From contig CAVUDO010000006.1 of NCBI GenBank assembly GCA_963740255.1, positions 434,001-498,000 of the forward strand: 64,000 nucleotides of DNA. The letters are read 5' to 3'. Made by a program: the position numbers and the translations under genes. Numbering within the stretch: the first letter of the stretch is position 1; every line of letters begins with the position of its first letter. This DNA is from CAVUDO01 sp963740255. Lineage in GTDB: Bacteria > Actinomycetota > Actinomycetes > Mycobacteriales > Cryptosporangiaceae. A model generated the notes under the pieces. It did not search any database. It saw only the letters and a program-made list of their open reading frames with translations, and had not been told where the DNA came from. Shown here one piece after another: positions 32,801 to 44,800 of the stretch.

Positions 32801-35800
32801 CCGCGTCGACGCCTACCGCGACGACGAGGTGTGGACCGGAGGACGTTGGCAGTCCCTCATGCCGGACATGCGGGCCGTCGAAGGCGTGCCCACCGAGCTC
32901 AAGCAGCAGGTGGCCGACGGGTACCGGCAGATCGAGCACCTGCTCACCGACCTCGGCCCCGGCCATGTCGCGATGCTCAACACCGAGTGGAAGGGAGGGC
33001 TGGGGCACTCCTGGCAGGCGGTCAACCACGGCGGCGAGATCCTCTGGATCGACACCCAGAGCGACACCGTCGAGCCCGGACCGTTCTACGACGCCGACCA
33101 GGTCCGCACGATGGACGTCATCCTCCTCAACCCGGAGGCCGACCCGGTGCCGGTCCTCGGCCTGCCGCTGTCGCCGATGAGCGTCCTGCCGCCCACGCCC
33201 GGCTACCAGGCGGCCGCCGCCGAAACACCCGACGGCGGTCCGGACCACACCCGACCGCTGGTGGCCGGTGCTCCCGAGGTCTCCGTCACCGTGGGCGGGG
33301 AGCCGGCCGGCGAGGACTCCGCTACCGACCCGACCGGGACGCTCCGGATGCGGACGGCGGAGTTGAGTCGCTTCGTCGACGTGGTCGACGCCGTCGACGC
33401 CGTCCGCGACCAGCTCGCTGTCGTGGGTGAAGCGCTGTGGAGCGCGGCAGACGGCGGGCGGGCGACCCGCGGACGGGTCCAGGGCACGGACAACCTGGGC
33501 TTCGTCCAGGCCGAGACTGTGGCCCTGGGCGACCTCATGGCACGGGCCGAGCGCATCGCCAGGGCCCGCCTGGACGACCTGGTGGCGTTGGCCGTGCAGC
33601 TCGACAGCGAGTCGACCCCCGGTGTGGCACCGGATCCGGCGCTGGTCGAGCAGGCGCGGGCGGCCACCACGGCGGCCGGTGCGTGGGCCGGCCATGCCAT
33701 GGCGGTCCAGAACGACGTCGCGGAATTCGAACGGCGCCTGGAAGAGCTGATGGACTCCGCGGCCGCGGGCAGGTGGACGGAAGCCCTGCTCGAAGCGGTG
33801 AACGATGTCGCCGAGTGGCTGGACGCCAAGAGCGCCGAGATCGACGGCCGGACGGACTTCACGGCGGAACGGGTCGGCGAACTCGTCGGCGACCAGGTGC
33901 GCACTGCCGAGGAGCGCCTGGCCGAAGCAGACGGCCTCCTCGACGTGGCCATCGACGAACGGACCGGGGTCCTCGCGAGGGCCAGCGACTTCGCCGCGGC
34001 GCTGCGGAGCGCGGCCGACGAGGTGCGGGTCGGCGTGGAACCGACCGCGCTGCGCGCCGAGGGGGGACCGCTCGAGGTGCCGACGGCGCTGTTCCGGACC
34101 GCGGCCCGGAACGCCATTGGCAACGCGAGGGTCCGCGCCGGTGTGGCCGCGGCGTTGTTCGAGGAGTTCGGGGGTCCCCGCGCCGACGCCAGCGGGGTGC
34201 AGCGCTCCTCCTCGGCCGAGCGGGCCAGCAGACTGCAGCGTGCCTCCCGCCACCTCCTCGACCATGCCGCGACGCTGCTCAACCTGGCTGGCGACATGGT
34301 GGCCGACCTCGACCAGCTGGTGGACGAGGCCCCGCCCGCCGGCGCCGCCCACGAGAGCGAGGCGTTCGCCCAGCGGCTGGAGAGGCTTGCCGAGGCCGTC
34401 GACCAGGACGTGCGGCGGCACGCCTTCCGGACCTACCAGCTGACCGACGAGGTCCAGCGGTTGGCGACCGGCCCCACCGACCAGGACTTCACGGCGTCGG
34501 CCGTGCCGAACTCGAAGTTCGACGGGACGAGCGGCCGGTTCCGGTTCCGCCGGACCAGCATGGTGCGGGGAGAGATCCGCAAGCAGCTCGGCCGGATCAG
34601 CAGGGCCACCGGCTTCGAGGTCACCGAGGTCGCCCCCGGCACGTACGAGGTGGCGCGGCCCGGCCAGGAGACGCTCACGGTGTCGGTGAAGGTCGGCCGC
34701 ACCGGCACCGATGTCGCGCGGTTCACCCCGCACGGCACGAACGTGGACGTCACGGTGTCCAGCCGGGCGCGGCGGGCCGATGTCGGCCGGGCGATCGCCC
34801 ACGAGATCGCCGAGGCGGCGGCGCTCCAGGACGGCGCACCGAGCCAGGACGACATCTTCACCGGCGCGCCGGACGCTGTCCCGACCGGACCGATCGACCC
34901 GTCCCGGCTGACCGGCCACGACCACGGGCGGCTCGCCGAGCTCACCTATCTGCGCGATCAGGCCCCCGCCCGCAATCCGCTCGCGACGGCGCGGGCTCGC
35001 CGCGAGATCATGCCGCTGTTGGAGCACCTGGGCCTGGTGGCCCCGACCTACGACCCGGAGACGAAGGTCGTCCAGGGCGGGTCGCTCGGGTTCGAACGGC
35101 GGCTCGCGCTGCTCGACGCCAACCAGCGCCAGCTGGTGATGGCGGCGGCGTACGCCGACCTGCCCACCGGGGTCCCGAGCAGGAGGCAGTACCTGCGCAA
35201 GGGCCTGTTCATGGGCACCGTGCCGGGTGTGGTGGGAGCCGCGCTGCTGTACGGGGTGCTCACGGCCGCGGCTGTTCCGATCGCCTTCCCGCTGGCGGTC
35301 ACGCTCGCCGGGGTGGCCATGACCGGTCCGACCCTCGGCAACCTCGCCGAACGCCGGTTCGAACAGGCGAAGGAGCGCCAGGCGGCGTGGGTGGATGCCC
35401 GTACCCCCGTGCCGGTCGAGGCGCGGGAGGCGGTGGACCGCGAGGTCCGGGGGCTGGCGGCGCAGATCACGGAGGCGCGGCAACGCCTCGAGGCCGGGAC
35501 CGCCGCCGTCGAGGGACGGGCAGCGCAGGCCGCCGACGAGCAGCGGCAGGCAGCGACACGCCGCCGCCGGCCTCGCCTCACCCGTCTGCTGGGCCGCTCC
35601 GGGGACAGCGCTCCCGCCCCCCGGGCCGAGCGCGGCGCCGTTCCGGCGGGCCCGGCCGCGTCCGGCCGGACCGGCACGGCGACAGCCGACCGGGCCACCG
35701 CGCGTGCGGTCGACATCGCGATGGAGGCAGAGGCAACCAGCTCCATCGTCGAGAAGGTGCCGCCGTTCCGGGTGTGGTGGGCCAAGTGGGCCACGTTCGG

Positions 35801-38800
35801 GGTGGTGGGTGTCGCCGCGGCGTTCACGGCGTCGTCCATCGCGACGCTCTCGATCGTGCTCAACCCGCTGAGCCCGTTCCTGCTGGCGCCGTTGGTGACG
35901 TTGGCCGCGTCCCCGGCCGTGGCCTGGGGCGAACGCCGCTACTTCGGCCAGAAGGGAACCCGCGGGGACGTCAAGAACGCGGTGCGGCAGGCCCGGATCC
36001 GGGCGGTGACCCAGGCCCGGATCGCCCAGCGGATGCAGCCCCTGGCGGCCGCCGAGGACGCCGTGCGCCAGCAGCAGGCCCAGCTCAACGACGCCGACCA
36101 GGCGCTCGACGACGCGATCACGGAACTGGCCACCGGAGCGCCCGCGGCTGCGTCGCGCACCGCGGGGCTCCCGGCACCGGCACCGTCCCCCGCCGGGCTG
36201 TCCGGCCGCGGGCAGGATCTCGCGGCCCGCCAGACGACGTTCGACGTCGAGACGATCCCCGGTTCGGCGGTGGACGCGTACGGACGCCGGTCGGCACGAG
36301 CGGGCCGGGTGCGCGCGCAGGCGATCACGGCACTGACCGGTATCGGCCGACGGGACGGCGTGGCGTCCACACCGCAGGTGGCACAGATCGGAGAGCGCAC
36401 CGAGATCACGGTGCCGTTGGGCAGCGGTGACCTCGTGGTCCGCGATGTGCGGGCGGTCGACTTCGACGCGCTGGGTGAGCCGGGCGGGAACGTGGTGGCC
36501 CGCGCGGTGCTGGCCGACGACGGCAGCGTGGAGATCCTGGTGTCCGCCCGGGCGCCGGCGCGGGGGGTGGCCCGAGCCGTCCGGATGGCGCTGGAGCAGG
36601 CGGAAGCGGCGCGGGCCGGCGTCGCCAACGGCGTCGACCAGATGCTGCCCGGCCGCGACACCACGATCGACCCGGGCACGTTGACCCCCGCCGACGCGGC
36701 CCGCCTCGCCGACCTCGGCCGGCTCCTGCAGACCCTCGACGACGCGGGGTTCCAGGCGCGGCGGGGGCTGCTGCGCGAAGCGCGGGCGGCGCTGCGCGCG
36801 GCGGGGCTGGCCGCCGACCAGACTCCGGAACCCGATCCCGACCTTGCCGGCTGGGCCCACCGCCGCGCGCTCCTCGATCCCGAGTTCGCGAGCCGCCTCG
36901 ACCCGTTCGTCCGGTCGATCCTCGACCCGCGGCTGGCGGCGCGCATCATCGCGCTGGACGAGTTGCCCAGCGAACTGCCGGGCATCATGGCGTACCAGAT
37001 CAAGTGGTTCGGGATGATCGGCGTCCCGGGCATCTCCGCCAGCTTCGTGAACGCCGCGGCGAGTGCCGCCGGCGGCGACCCCCTGCCCGCCCTGCGCGGG
37101 TTCGTCGTCGGTGCGGCTGCCTCGGTGACGGTGTTCGTCACCACCGCGTTCGGCGACCAGGCGGTGGAGCGGCGCATCTTCGCCATGGCCGACGAACAGT
37201 GGAACGCCGCGTACAACGCGTCTCCCCAGCAGCGGGCCATCGAGGATGCCGCGGTGGACGCCGCGCAGGACCGGGTGCGGCGCGCGCGGGCCGACCTGGA
37301 CGCCCACGCCGAGCGGCACGCCGGTCGGGTCGCGGGGTACAACGCCGCGGTCGACCGGCACAGCCGCAACGAGAGCCTGCGGCGCCGGCCGTTCGCGGTG
37401 CGGCTCGCCGACGTCCTGTTCCACGCCGCCGACCCCACCCCGGTCCCCACCCCGGACGGCGCACCGGCCGCGCAGTCGACGTCGGAGGTCCCCGGTACGG
37501 GAGCGGAGGCGGCAGCGGCCACCGCCCGCCCCGAGCCGGGCAGCCCGCCCGGGAGGGCCGGCACTCCGGAGGCGGCTGCCACGGCGACGCCGGGCGCCAC
37601 GACCCCGGGTACGGCCGAGCTGGCCACCGCGGGCCAGGAGCAGTCCGCCCGCCGCGGCCGACGTCTGCCGCGCTGGCTCAGCAGCCGACTGAACGACCGG
37701 CGTGCGGGGGCCGAGCTGGCCGCCGACCCGCTCACGCCGTCGGTCGACCCGGGCAGGTTGTCGTTCGCGGCCCTCTGGGTGCTGGGCCCGTGGCTGGCTG
37801 CCGGCGTCGCCGTCGGGTTGTACGCGGTCGTCACGGGCCGCGCGTTCCACAACGAGGTCGGGCCGCTCCTCCGCGGCGAGGTGCCGCCCGCAGCCCACCG
37901 CGGCGCGTTCCTGAACGCGCTCGGCAGCGTGGTGTTCATGCCGGTCTCCCTGGGCGTCATGCACGGCGACCGGACCGTCACCCGCAGGCGTCTGGCGATG
38001 GAGCGCGAGCGGGCCCAGGCGAGGCATGCCGTGGCCGAGCAGATCGCGCGGGCCGACCGCGATCAGCGGCGGCTCGTGCTGGAGCAGGAGCTCCGGCGGG
38101 TGGAGGAGGAGCTGGCCCGGGTCGAGTCGCGGCGGGACGAACTCGACGCACGACGCCGCGCGCAGCTGGAGCAGGCCGCGCCCACTCGCGACCGCGGGAT
38201 GGGACGGCGGGTCGCGGACGCCTTCGGCATCACCCTTCCCGGCACCGGCCAGGTTCCCGAGTCCGGTCGCGACCGACCCACCCCGCCCACGCCGCCGGAC
38301 GAGACCCTCCCGACCGCGGGCCCGCCCGCACCGGACGGCACCGGCCCCGAGGGCACTGGCCCGAGGCCGGCGGGCCCGCCGGGTGCGGAGGCCGAGGGTG
38401 CGCTGGAGAGCTGGACCAACGCCGACCTGTTCCCGGCCGCCAACGACGCCACGTTCGACACGATCCGTCGCCTGCTGGAGGACGCCGACCGTGCCCGGGC
38501 CCCCCGCAGCCGGGCGGCGGCGGTCCGGCGCCTGCTGACCGCGGTGGCCGACGCCGGAATGCTGCCGGGTATCGAGGGCTCCGCCGTCCGCCTGGTCTCC
38601 GCCGTCCGGGCCGGCCAGCTGACCGATGCGCAGGTCAGCGAGATCTTCGCGCACGCCGGCGACCTGGTCACCGCCCGCACGACGGCAGCCACCGACGCCC
38701 TCCGGCGCGCGGTCGACGAGACGGAGCGCTTCCGCGGCCGCGGCGGCAACCTGGCCGAGGTCACCGTCGCCGGCGAGCCGTACGTGGTCGAGATCGTCCA

Positions 38801-41800
38801 GGGCGACGTCCGCGGCAGGGAGCCAGTCGCGCTGGTCGTCGTCGACCGCGTGATCACCGTCACGGTCGACCAGGCGGCGGAGCCGAGCGAGATCCGGCGC
38901 GCTGTCGCACGGGCATTCGCGACCTTCGTGGCCGACCCCCAGGCGGCACAGACGCCGGCCGCTCCGCCTGCGGCGGCGGCACCCGTGGCGCCCGCGCAGC
39001 CGCCCGCGCCTCCGGCTCAGCCGCCGCCGGCCCCGATACCGCCTCCCGCTGCCGTCCCGCTGCCGCCCGTAGCCGCCCCAGCCGCTCCGCCGGCGGTCGC
39101 ACCGGCCGTCGCCGCCGACCTGCGCGAGCTGGTCGACCAGGTCATCGCGAGCGACGGAGCCCGACGCAGCACGGCGATCGGCAAGCTCCGCGCCGTCCTG
39201 CACGAGAACGGCCTGCGGATGGGCGCCCGCGACGCCGGGGCAATGCGGGCCGCGTTGCCCGACGACGTGGCCCGGGCGCTTGCCGAGCTGGCCGATCCGC
39301 GCCGGCCGGCACCGGACCCGGACGCCGTCGAGGCGTCGCTGCGCGACGTGGTCGGCGACCTGGCCGGGATCGCGGGCATCCAGCAGATCAGCGTCGACGA
39401 GCGCAGCCCGCGGGTCTACAACGTGGTGCTCGCCGACGGCACGCCCCGGTCGGTCACCGTCGTGTTCGGACCCACGCCGAGCGGGGTGGTCGCCGCGGTC
39501 CAGCCGGGCACCTGGACCGTCACCGTCGACGACCGGGCCACGGCCGGGGCCGCCCAGGTGGCGTTCGCGGGCGCACTCGCCGAGCGGATCGCCCAGGAGG
39601 CCGGAGCGCCGACCGGTGACCCCGTGCTCCGCCCCGGAGACGTCGTCGCACCGTTCTCCGCCGCCGATCTGACCGCCGCCGACCTGCGTTCGATGGCCGA
39701 AGCCCGGCTGGTGGAGCGGCTGCTGCGGGACGCGGCGGTACCGCTCTCGACCGACCGCCGACGCGAGTTCGTCAGCCTGCGCAACGCGCTGCTCACCGAA
39801 CTGGGCCTGCGGGGGCCGGGGTCTGGCCCGGTGCTCCGGCGTGGCCTGTTCGGCCCTGTCGAGGAGCGGTCGTTCGCCGCCGCCCGTCCGGCCGAGCCGG
39901 AGGCGCTGACGACGGCGCGGCAGGTGGTGGAGGCCATGACGGTCCGGGCCGGCGGAGTGCCCACCCGGGTCGACGCGCACCGGTTGACCCTCGCTGTCGA
40001 CGGCCAGACGATTCCGGTCGAAGTCCGTCTCGGCGACTTCGACATGACCGAGGCCGCGACGTTCGCCGAAGATGCCGGCGGATTCACGGTCACGGTCTCG
40101 CCGGCGGCAACGTCGCGCGACCTGCGGTCGCTGGTGAGCGGCACGCTTGCGACGGCGCTGGCCGACATCCGGGGCGGACAGGCAGCCCCCACGCCGCAGC
40201 CGCCGGCCACCCCGCCGACGCCGTCGACTCCTGCACCGGCGACCCGGACGCCGGCAGCATCCACCCAGGCCAGGCTGTCCAGCGCCGAGGTCGGTCTGGC
40301 CGCCAGGCTGGTGGCCGCGGTGGAGGAGGTTCTCCGCACGCGCGCCGGCGAGCAGCGGATGGCGGTCAGGGCGGTCCGGTCGTTGCTCGAGTCCGAAGGG
40401 CTCCGCCCTAGCCAGTCCAACGGTGAGTTCCGCTACCTGGCGATGCGGGCGGCCGGCCTGGTGCCCGACCAGGTGGACGCCGTGCTGCGGGCGCTCGGCA
40501 GCGAGCGGGTCTCGGCACAGCGGCGGCAGGTGCGCCAGTTCGTGGTGAGCGCGGCGGAGGTCGCGGGTGCGCTGGACGTCGAGCCGGTCGGCGACGGCCT
40601 GCTGCGGGTGAGGATGCCCGACGGCGGCGCGTCGCTGGGGATCGACGGGCCGTTGGTGATCGAGGTGGTCACCGGCGCGGTGCGTCGCGGCGAGGCGGCG
40701 ACGGTCAGCCTCAGCGGCAACCGGATGACCGTCACGGTGCGCGAGAACGCTCCTTCATGGACGGTTGTGGAGGCGGTGACCGGACAGGTCGCACGACGCC
40801 TTATCGAGGGCATCCCCAGGCCGGCGGCCGCGCCGGCCGCAGCCCCGGAACAGGCGACCCCCCAGCCCGCCGCACCGGCACCGCCCGCCGCACCCGCGCC
40901 GCCCGCCGCTACGCCGGGCCGCTCGGCCGCGGTGGAGTCCCGGCCGATCGACCAGTACGGCGGCCTGGTCACACCGGAACAGCAGCACGAGCAGGCCCTC
41001 GTCGACGCGGTGGACGCCACCGGCCGCGACGCCACCGGCGGCCGGAACCCGCGCGAGGGCCACTGGTTCCCGCTGGTCAACGACGGGGGACCGAGCCAGC
41101 CCGGACGGGCCACCAACTGCTCGGACCTCGCGCTCGTACTCGACGCGATCCTGCGGGGCGACGAGCCGCACGTCGCGGCACCGCGACGGGCCGACGGACC
41201 GGACGGGGCACCGACGACCGCGGGCGAGTACGACGGCTCGCGGCGCGTGGAGCGGGTCCTCGGCACCCCGTTCGTCGACGGCGGCGCCGACCCGGTCGCG
41301 GCGATGGCGGCGATCGAGGACGCGCTGCTGCGCGCCGAGTCGGGTGCGACCGCCGTCTTCGTCGTCTCGTACACGGCAGCGGCCGGCGGCGGCGCGCACA
41401 CGCTGAACGCGAAGAACCAGGACGGCCGGGTCGTCTGGCTCGACGGCCAGCGTCCCGACGGCGGCCTGGTGACCGACACCGCTCCGCGCAACGGCGTCGA
41501 GCGGGTCTGGTCGATCGTCCGGGCCGCGGACGGGCGGGTGTTCACCCCCGCCGCCCCCGACATCGCCAGGCGGGTGCCCGCCTCGCCCGCCGCGGCGGGA
41601 ACGCCGGACACCCCGGGCGTGCCGGAGGTCCCGGTGCCCAGGCCGGCGCCGGAAGACGTGAACGAGCGCGTGGCCCGGGCGCAGTTGCAGGCCGTCCTCG
41701 ACCTCCGGGCGGAGGCGCCCCGGGCCGGGCGGCGTGCGCTGGACCAGACGGCGGAACGGCTGATCCGCGCGCTCAACCTGCGCCACGACATGTTCGGCTC

Positions 41801-44800
41801 GGTCGAGGCGCGTCGGCGGCTCGGCGAGGCGCTGGCCCGGCAGGTGGCCGACTTCGACGGCGTGGAGGGGACCGCCGAAGTGCTCGCGGTCGCCCTGCCG
41901 GCGTTCCGGGAAGCGGCACGCATCGCCGGCGCCCAGGTCGACCCGGCGACGGTGTCACTCGACCCCGAGCGCCGCTCGCCCGACCGGCCGTTGGGCCCCA
42001 CCGAGTTCGTCGTCGAGGTCGACGGCGTGCAACGCGTGGTCGCGCTCCACCGGGCGGCGCTGCCGCAGGAGGATGTGGCAGTCGCCTCGGAGGTCCCGGG
42101 CGTCGGCCTCGTCGTCGACGTCCGCGATGGCGCCGACCCGGCCCAGATCGTCCGCGCGATGACGGTGGCTGCCACCGGTTGGGTCCGCGACCAGCTGCCC
42201 GCGGCCGATATGGTCGGGCCGACCCGCCGGCGGCTCTCGCTCGACGCGGCCGACTGGACCAACCAGCACCATGCCCTGATCTCCCTGGTCCGCACGATGG
42301 TGCGGGAGCTGACCGGCGCGTCCGGCGTCCGCGCATGGCAGCTCAGGGGCCAGCTGCACTACCTGACCCGGTTGCTGGGCATCCACCCGCGCCTGCCGGG
42401 GTCCGCGCCGCGCATCCAGTCGCTGCGGGAGCTCGGCTTCCTGAACGAGGACGAGGCCGAGCAGGTCCTCGCGCTCGACCCGCACAGCGACTACGCCATC
42501 CGGGCGATGGACGTGGCCACCGAGGCGGTGCTGCGCCTGCGCGGCCACCACGGGATCGTCGACATCGTGCCCGCCGAGGGCACCAGCGCGTTCCGGGTGA
42601 TCACCGAGCACCGGACGTTCCTGCTCGACTTCGTGGCGGGCAGCCTGGGGCGCGACGAGCGGATCGACCTCACCGTCGACCCCACCGGCAAGCTGGTCAG
42701 CATGACGGTCGACGCGTACCGGCCGCTGCACGTGCCCAAGAAGACCTGGCTGGCCGGGATCGAGCGGGACGCCGCCAGCCGTCTGGTCGACCTGATCGCC
42801 CGCCAGCCCGCGCCGGCTGCGGAGGGGGAGGCCCCGGCGGATCGCGCACCGACCGACAACGTGCTGTACCCGGGCACCATGGTGGAGCTCTTCGACGCCG
42901 GCGACCTGTCGGTCGCCGACGAGGTGGAGCTCGCCCGGTTCGCCGAACGCGTCCGCCAGTTCGGTGCGCTGAAGGGCGTGGTGCGTCAGATCCGCGGGAT
43001 CCAGCTCGACCGGGAAGCGCGCAAGGCCGGTTTCGAACGCGATATTCCCGGCGTGGAGCGCCGGCGTTCCCTGCTCCCCAGCGACGTCCGGCAGATCCTG
43101 GCCCAGCGCGACGGCGGCCGGTTCCGTCCCAACCGGACGGCGGCGTACGACCACGTCAACGACGCGGTGCGCACCATTGCCGCCGACCTCGGGTACGAGA
43201 TCGTGCGCGACGCCCCGGCCGGGCAGGTGACGATCGAGCGTGACGGCAGGCGGATCTCCCTGATCCTGACGGCCGGCCCCCTGCTGACCGGGGCGACCGT
43301 GCACATGGAAGAGATCACCCCGGGCGTATTGCATGCCACGGCTTCGGAGTGGGCCACCCGCGCCGAGATCGAACGCGCGCTGGCCCGGCGGCTCGGCGAG
43401 CAGCTCGCGGTGGATCCGGCGAGGGGAGTGCCGCCGCTCTTCCGGCCGGGTCCGGTGCCCGACGGGACGACGCACGAGCGGCTCACCGCCTCCGACTACG
43501 GGCGTATCGCCGAGCTGACCGTCATGAACCGGCAGATCGACCAAGCCGTCAACCCGTTCGAGAAGGCCGGCCTGCGGCGCCTGCGCAGCCGGCTGCTCCC
43601 GATGCTCGGTCTCGACCAGGACGCGTTCGGTGCCGACGAGCGCCGCGCGCTGCTGGGCGGCCGGCTGGCCCGGCAGCTCGCCCGGGCCGACCGCTTCACC
43701 GGATCCGGCCTGGGGGCAGACGTCGTACGGACTGCCCTGGACGCGCTGCAGGACGTCACGTCCGAGGCCGGCGTCCGGGCAGTCGAGCAGAACGGCAACA
43801 GCCTGGTCGTGACCCTGGCCGACGGCAGCCGGGTCCCGGTCAGGCTCGACCTGCACGTCCCGGGCGTGCACCGGCTCGCGGCCGGCACGCTCGACGAAAC
43901 GGGCACGGCGACGATCAGCGTGCACCCGGCCGCGGAGGGCCTGCCGCTGCAGGCGGCGCTCGTGCGGGAGCTGGCCCGGATCGCCGCCAGCGTCGACCAG
44001 GTCCGCCGCGGCGTGGCCGGTGACCGGCCGCGGGTGTTGCGGGCCGGGCCGGCGGCACAGCAGCCTTCGTTGACCGACCTGACGCCGGCGGACTGGGCGC
44101 TGGTCGCCGAGGCGGAGTACCTCGCGCTGAACCACCCCTACGCGAGCAGATCCGACCGGCGCTGGATTCACCGTCGGCTCGAAGGACTCGCCGCCGCGGC
44201 CGGCCTGGTGGACCGGGCGCCCGGATCGCAGGGACGGCTGGACCTGATGCCGGCCGCGGTGCGGTCGTTGCTGACCGAGTTCGAGACCGGCACCAAGACC
44301 GGGCACCGCATGCGTGCCGCCGAACTCGCGCTCGCCGACACGGCCGAGCGGTTGGGCGTGCACCTGGCCAGCCGGGGCAACAGCAGGTACACCGCCACGC
44401 TGCCCGACGGGCGGGAGGTGACGCTGCGGCTCTACCTCGGCCCCCGGCCCAGCGGCGTCGTGGTCTCGCACGAGTACGACGCGCTGACCGACCAGGACAC
44501 CTTCGACGTGTCTGACGTCGCCCGCGCCGACCAGATCTCTGCCGCGGTCAGCCGCGAGGTGGCGGCGGTCCTGATCCGCCGCTACGACGAGCAGGCCAGC
44601 AGGCAGGCCGGCGCGGGCAAGGGGGTGGCGGGCGCCTTCCGGCTGACCGGCGCTCCGGACTTCGGCGATCTCCTGACGCTGGAGTCCGGCCTCCCGGTGG
44701 ACAACCGGCTCTTCGAAGCCGGCGCGGAGCTCCCGACCTCGGCCGCGAACCTGTCCCTGCGCGACCGGGCCGCGCTGGTCGAGCTGGCCGTGCTCGACCA

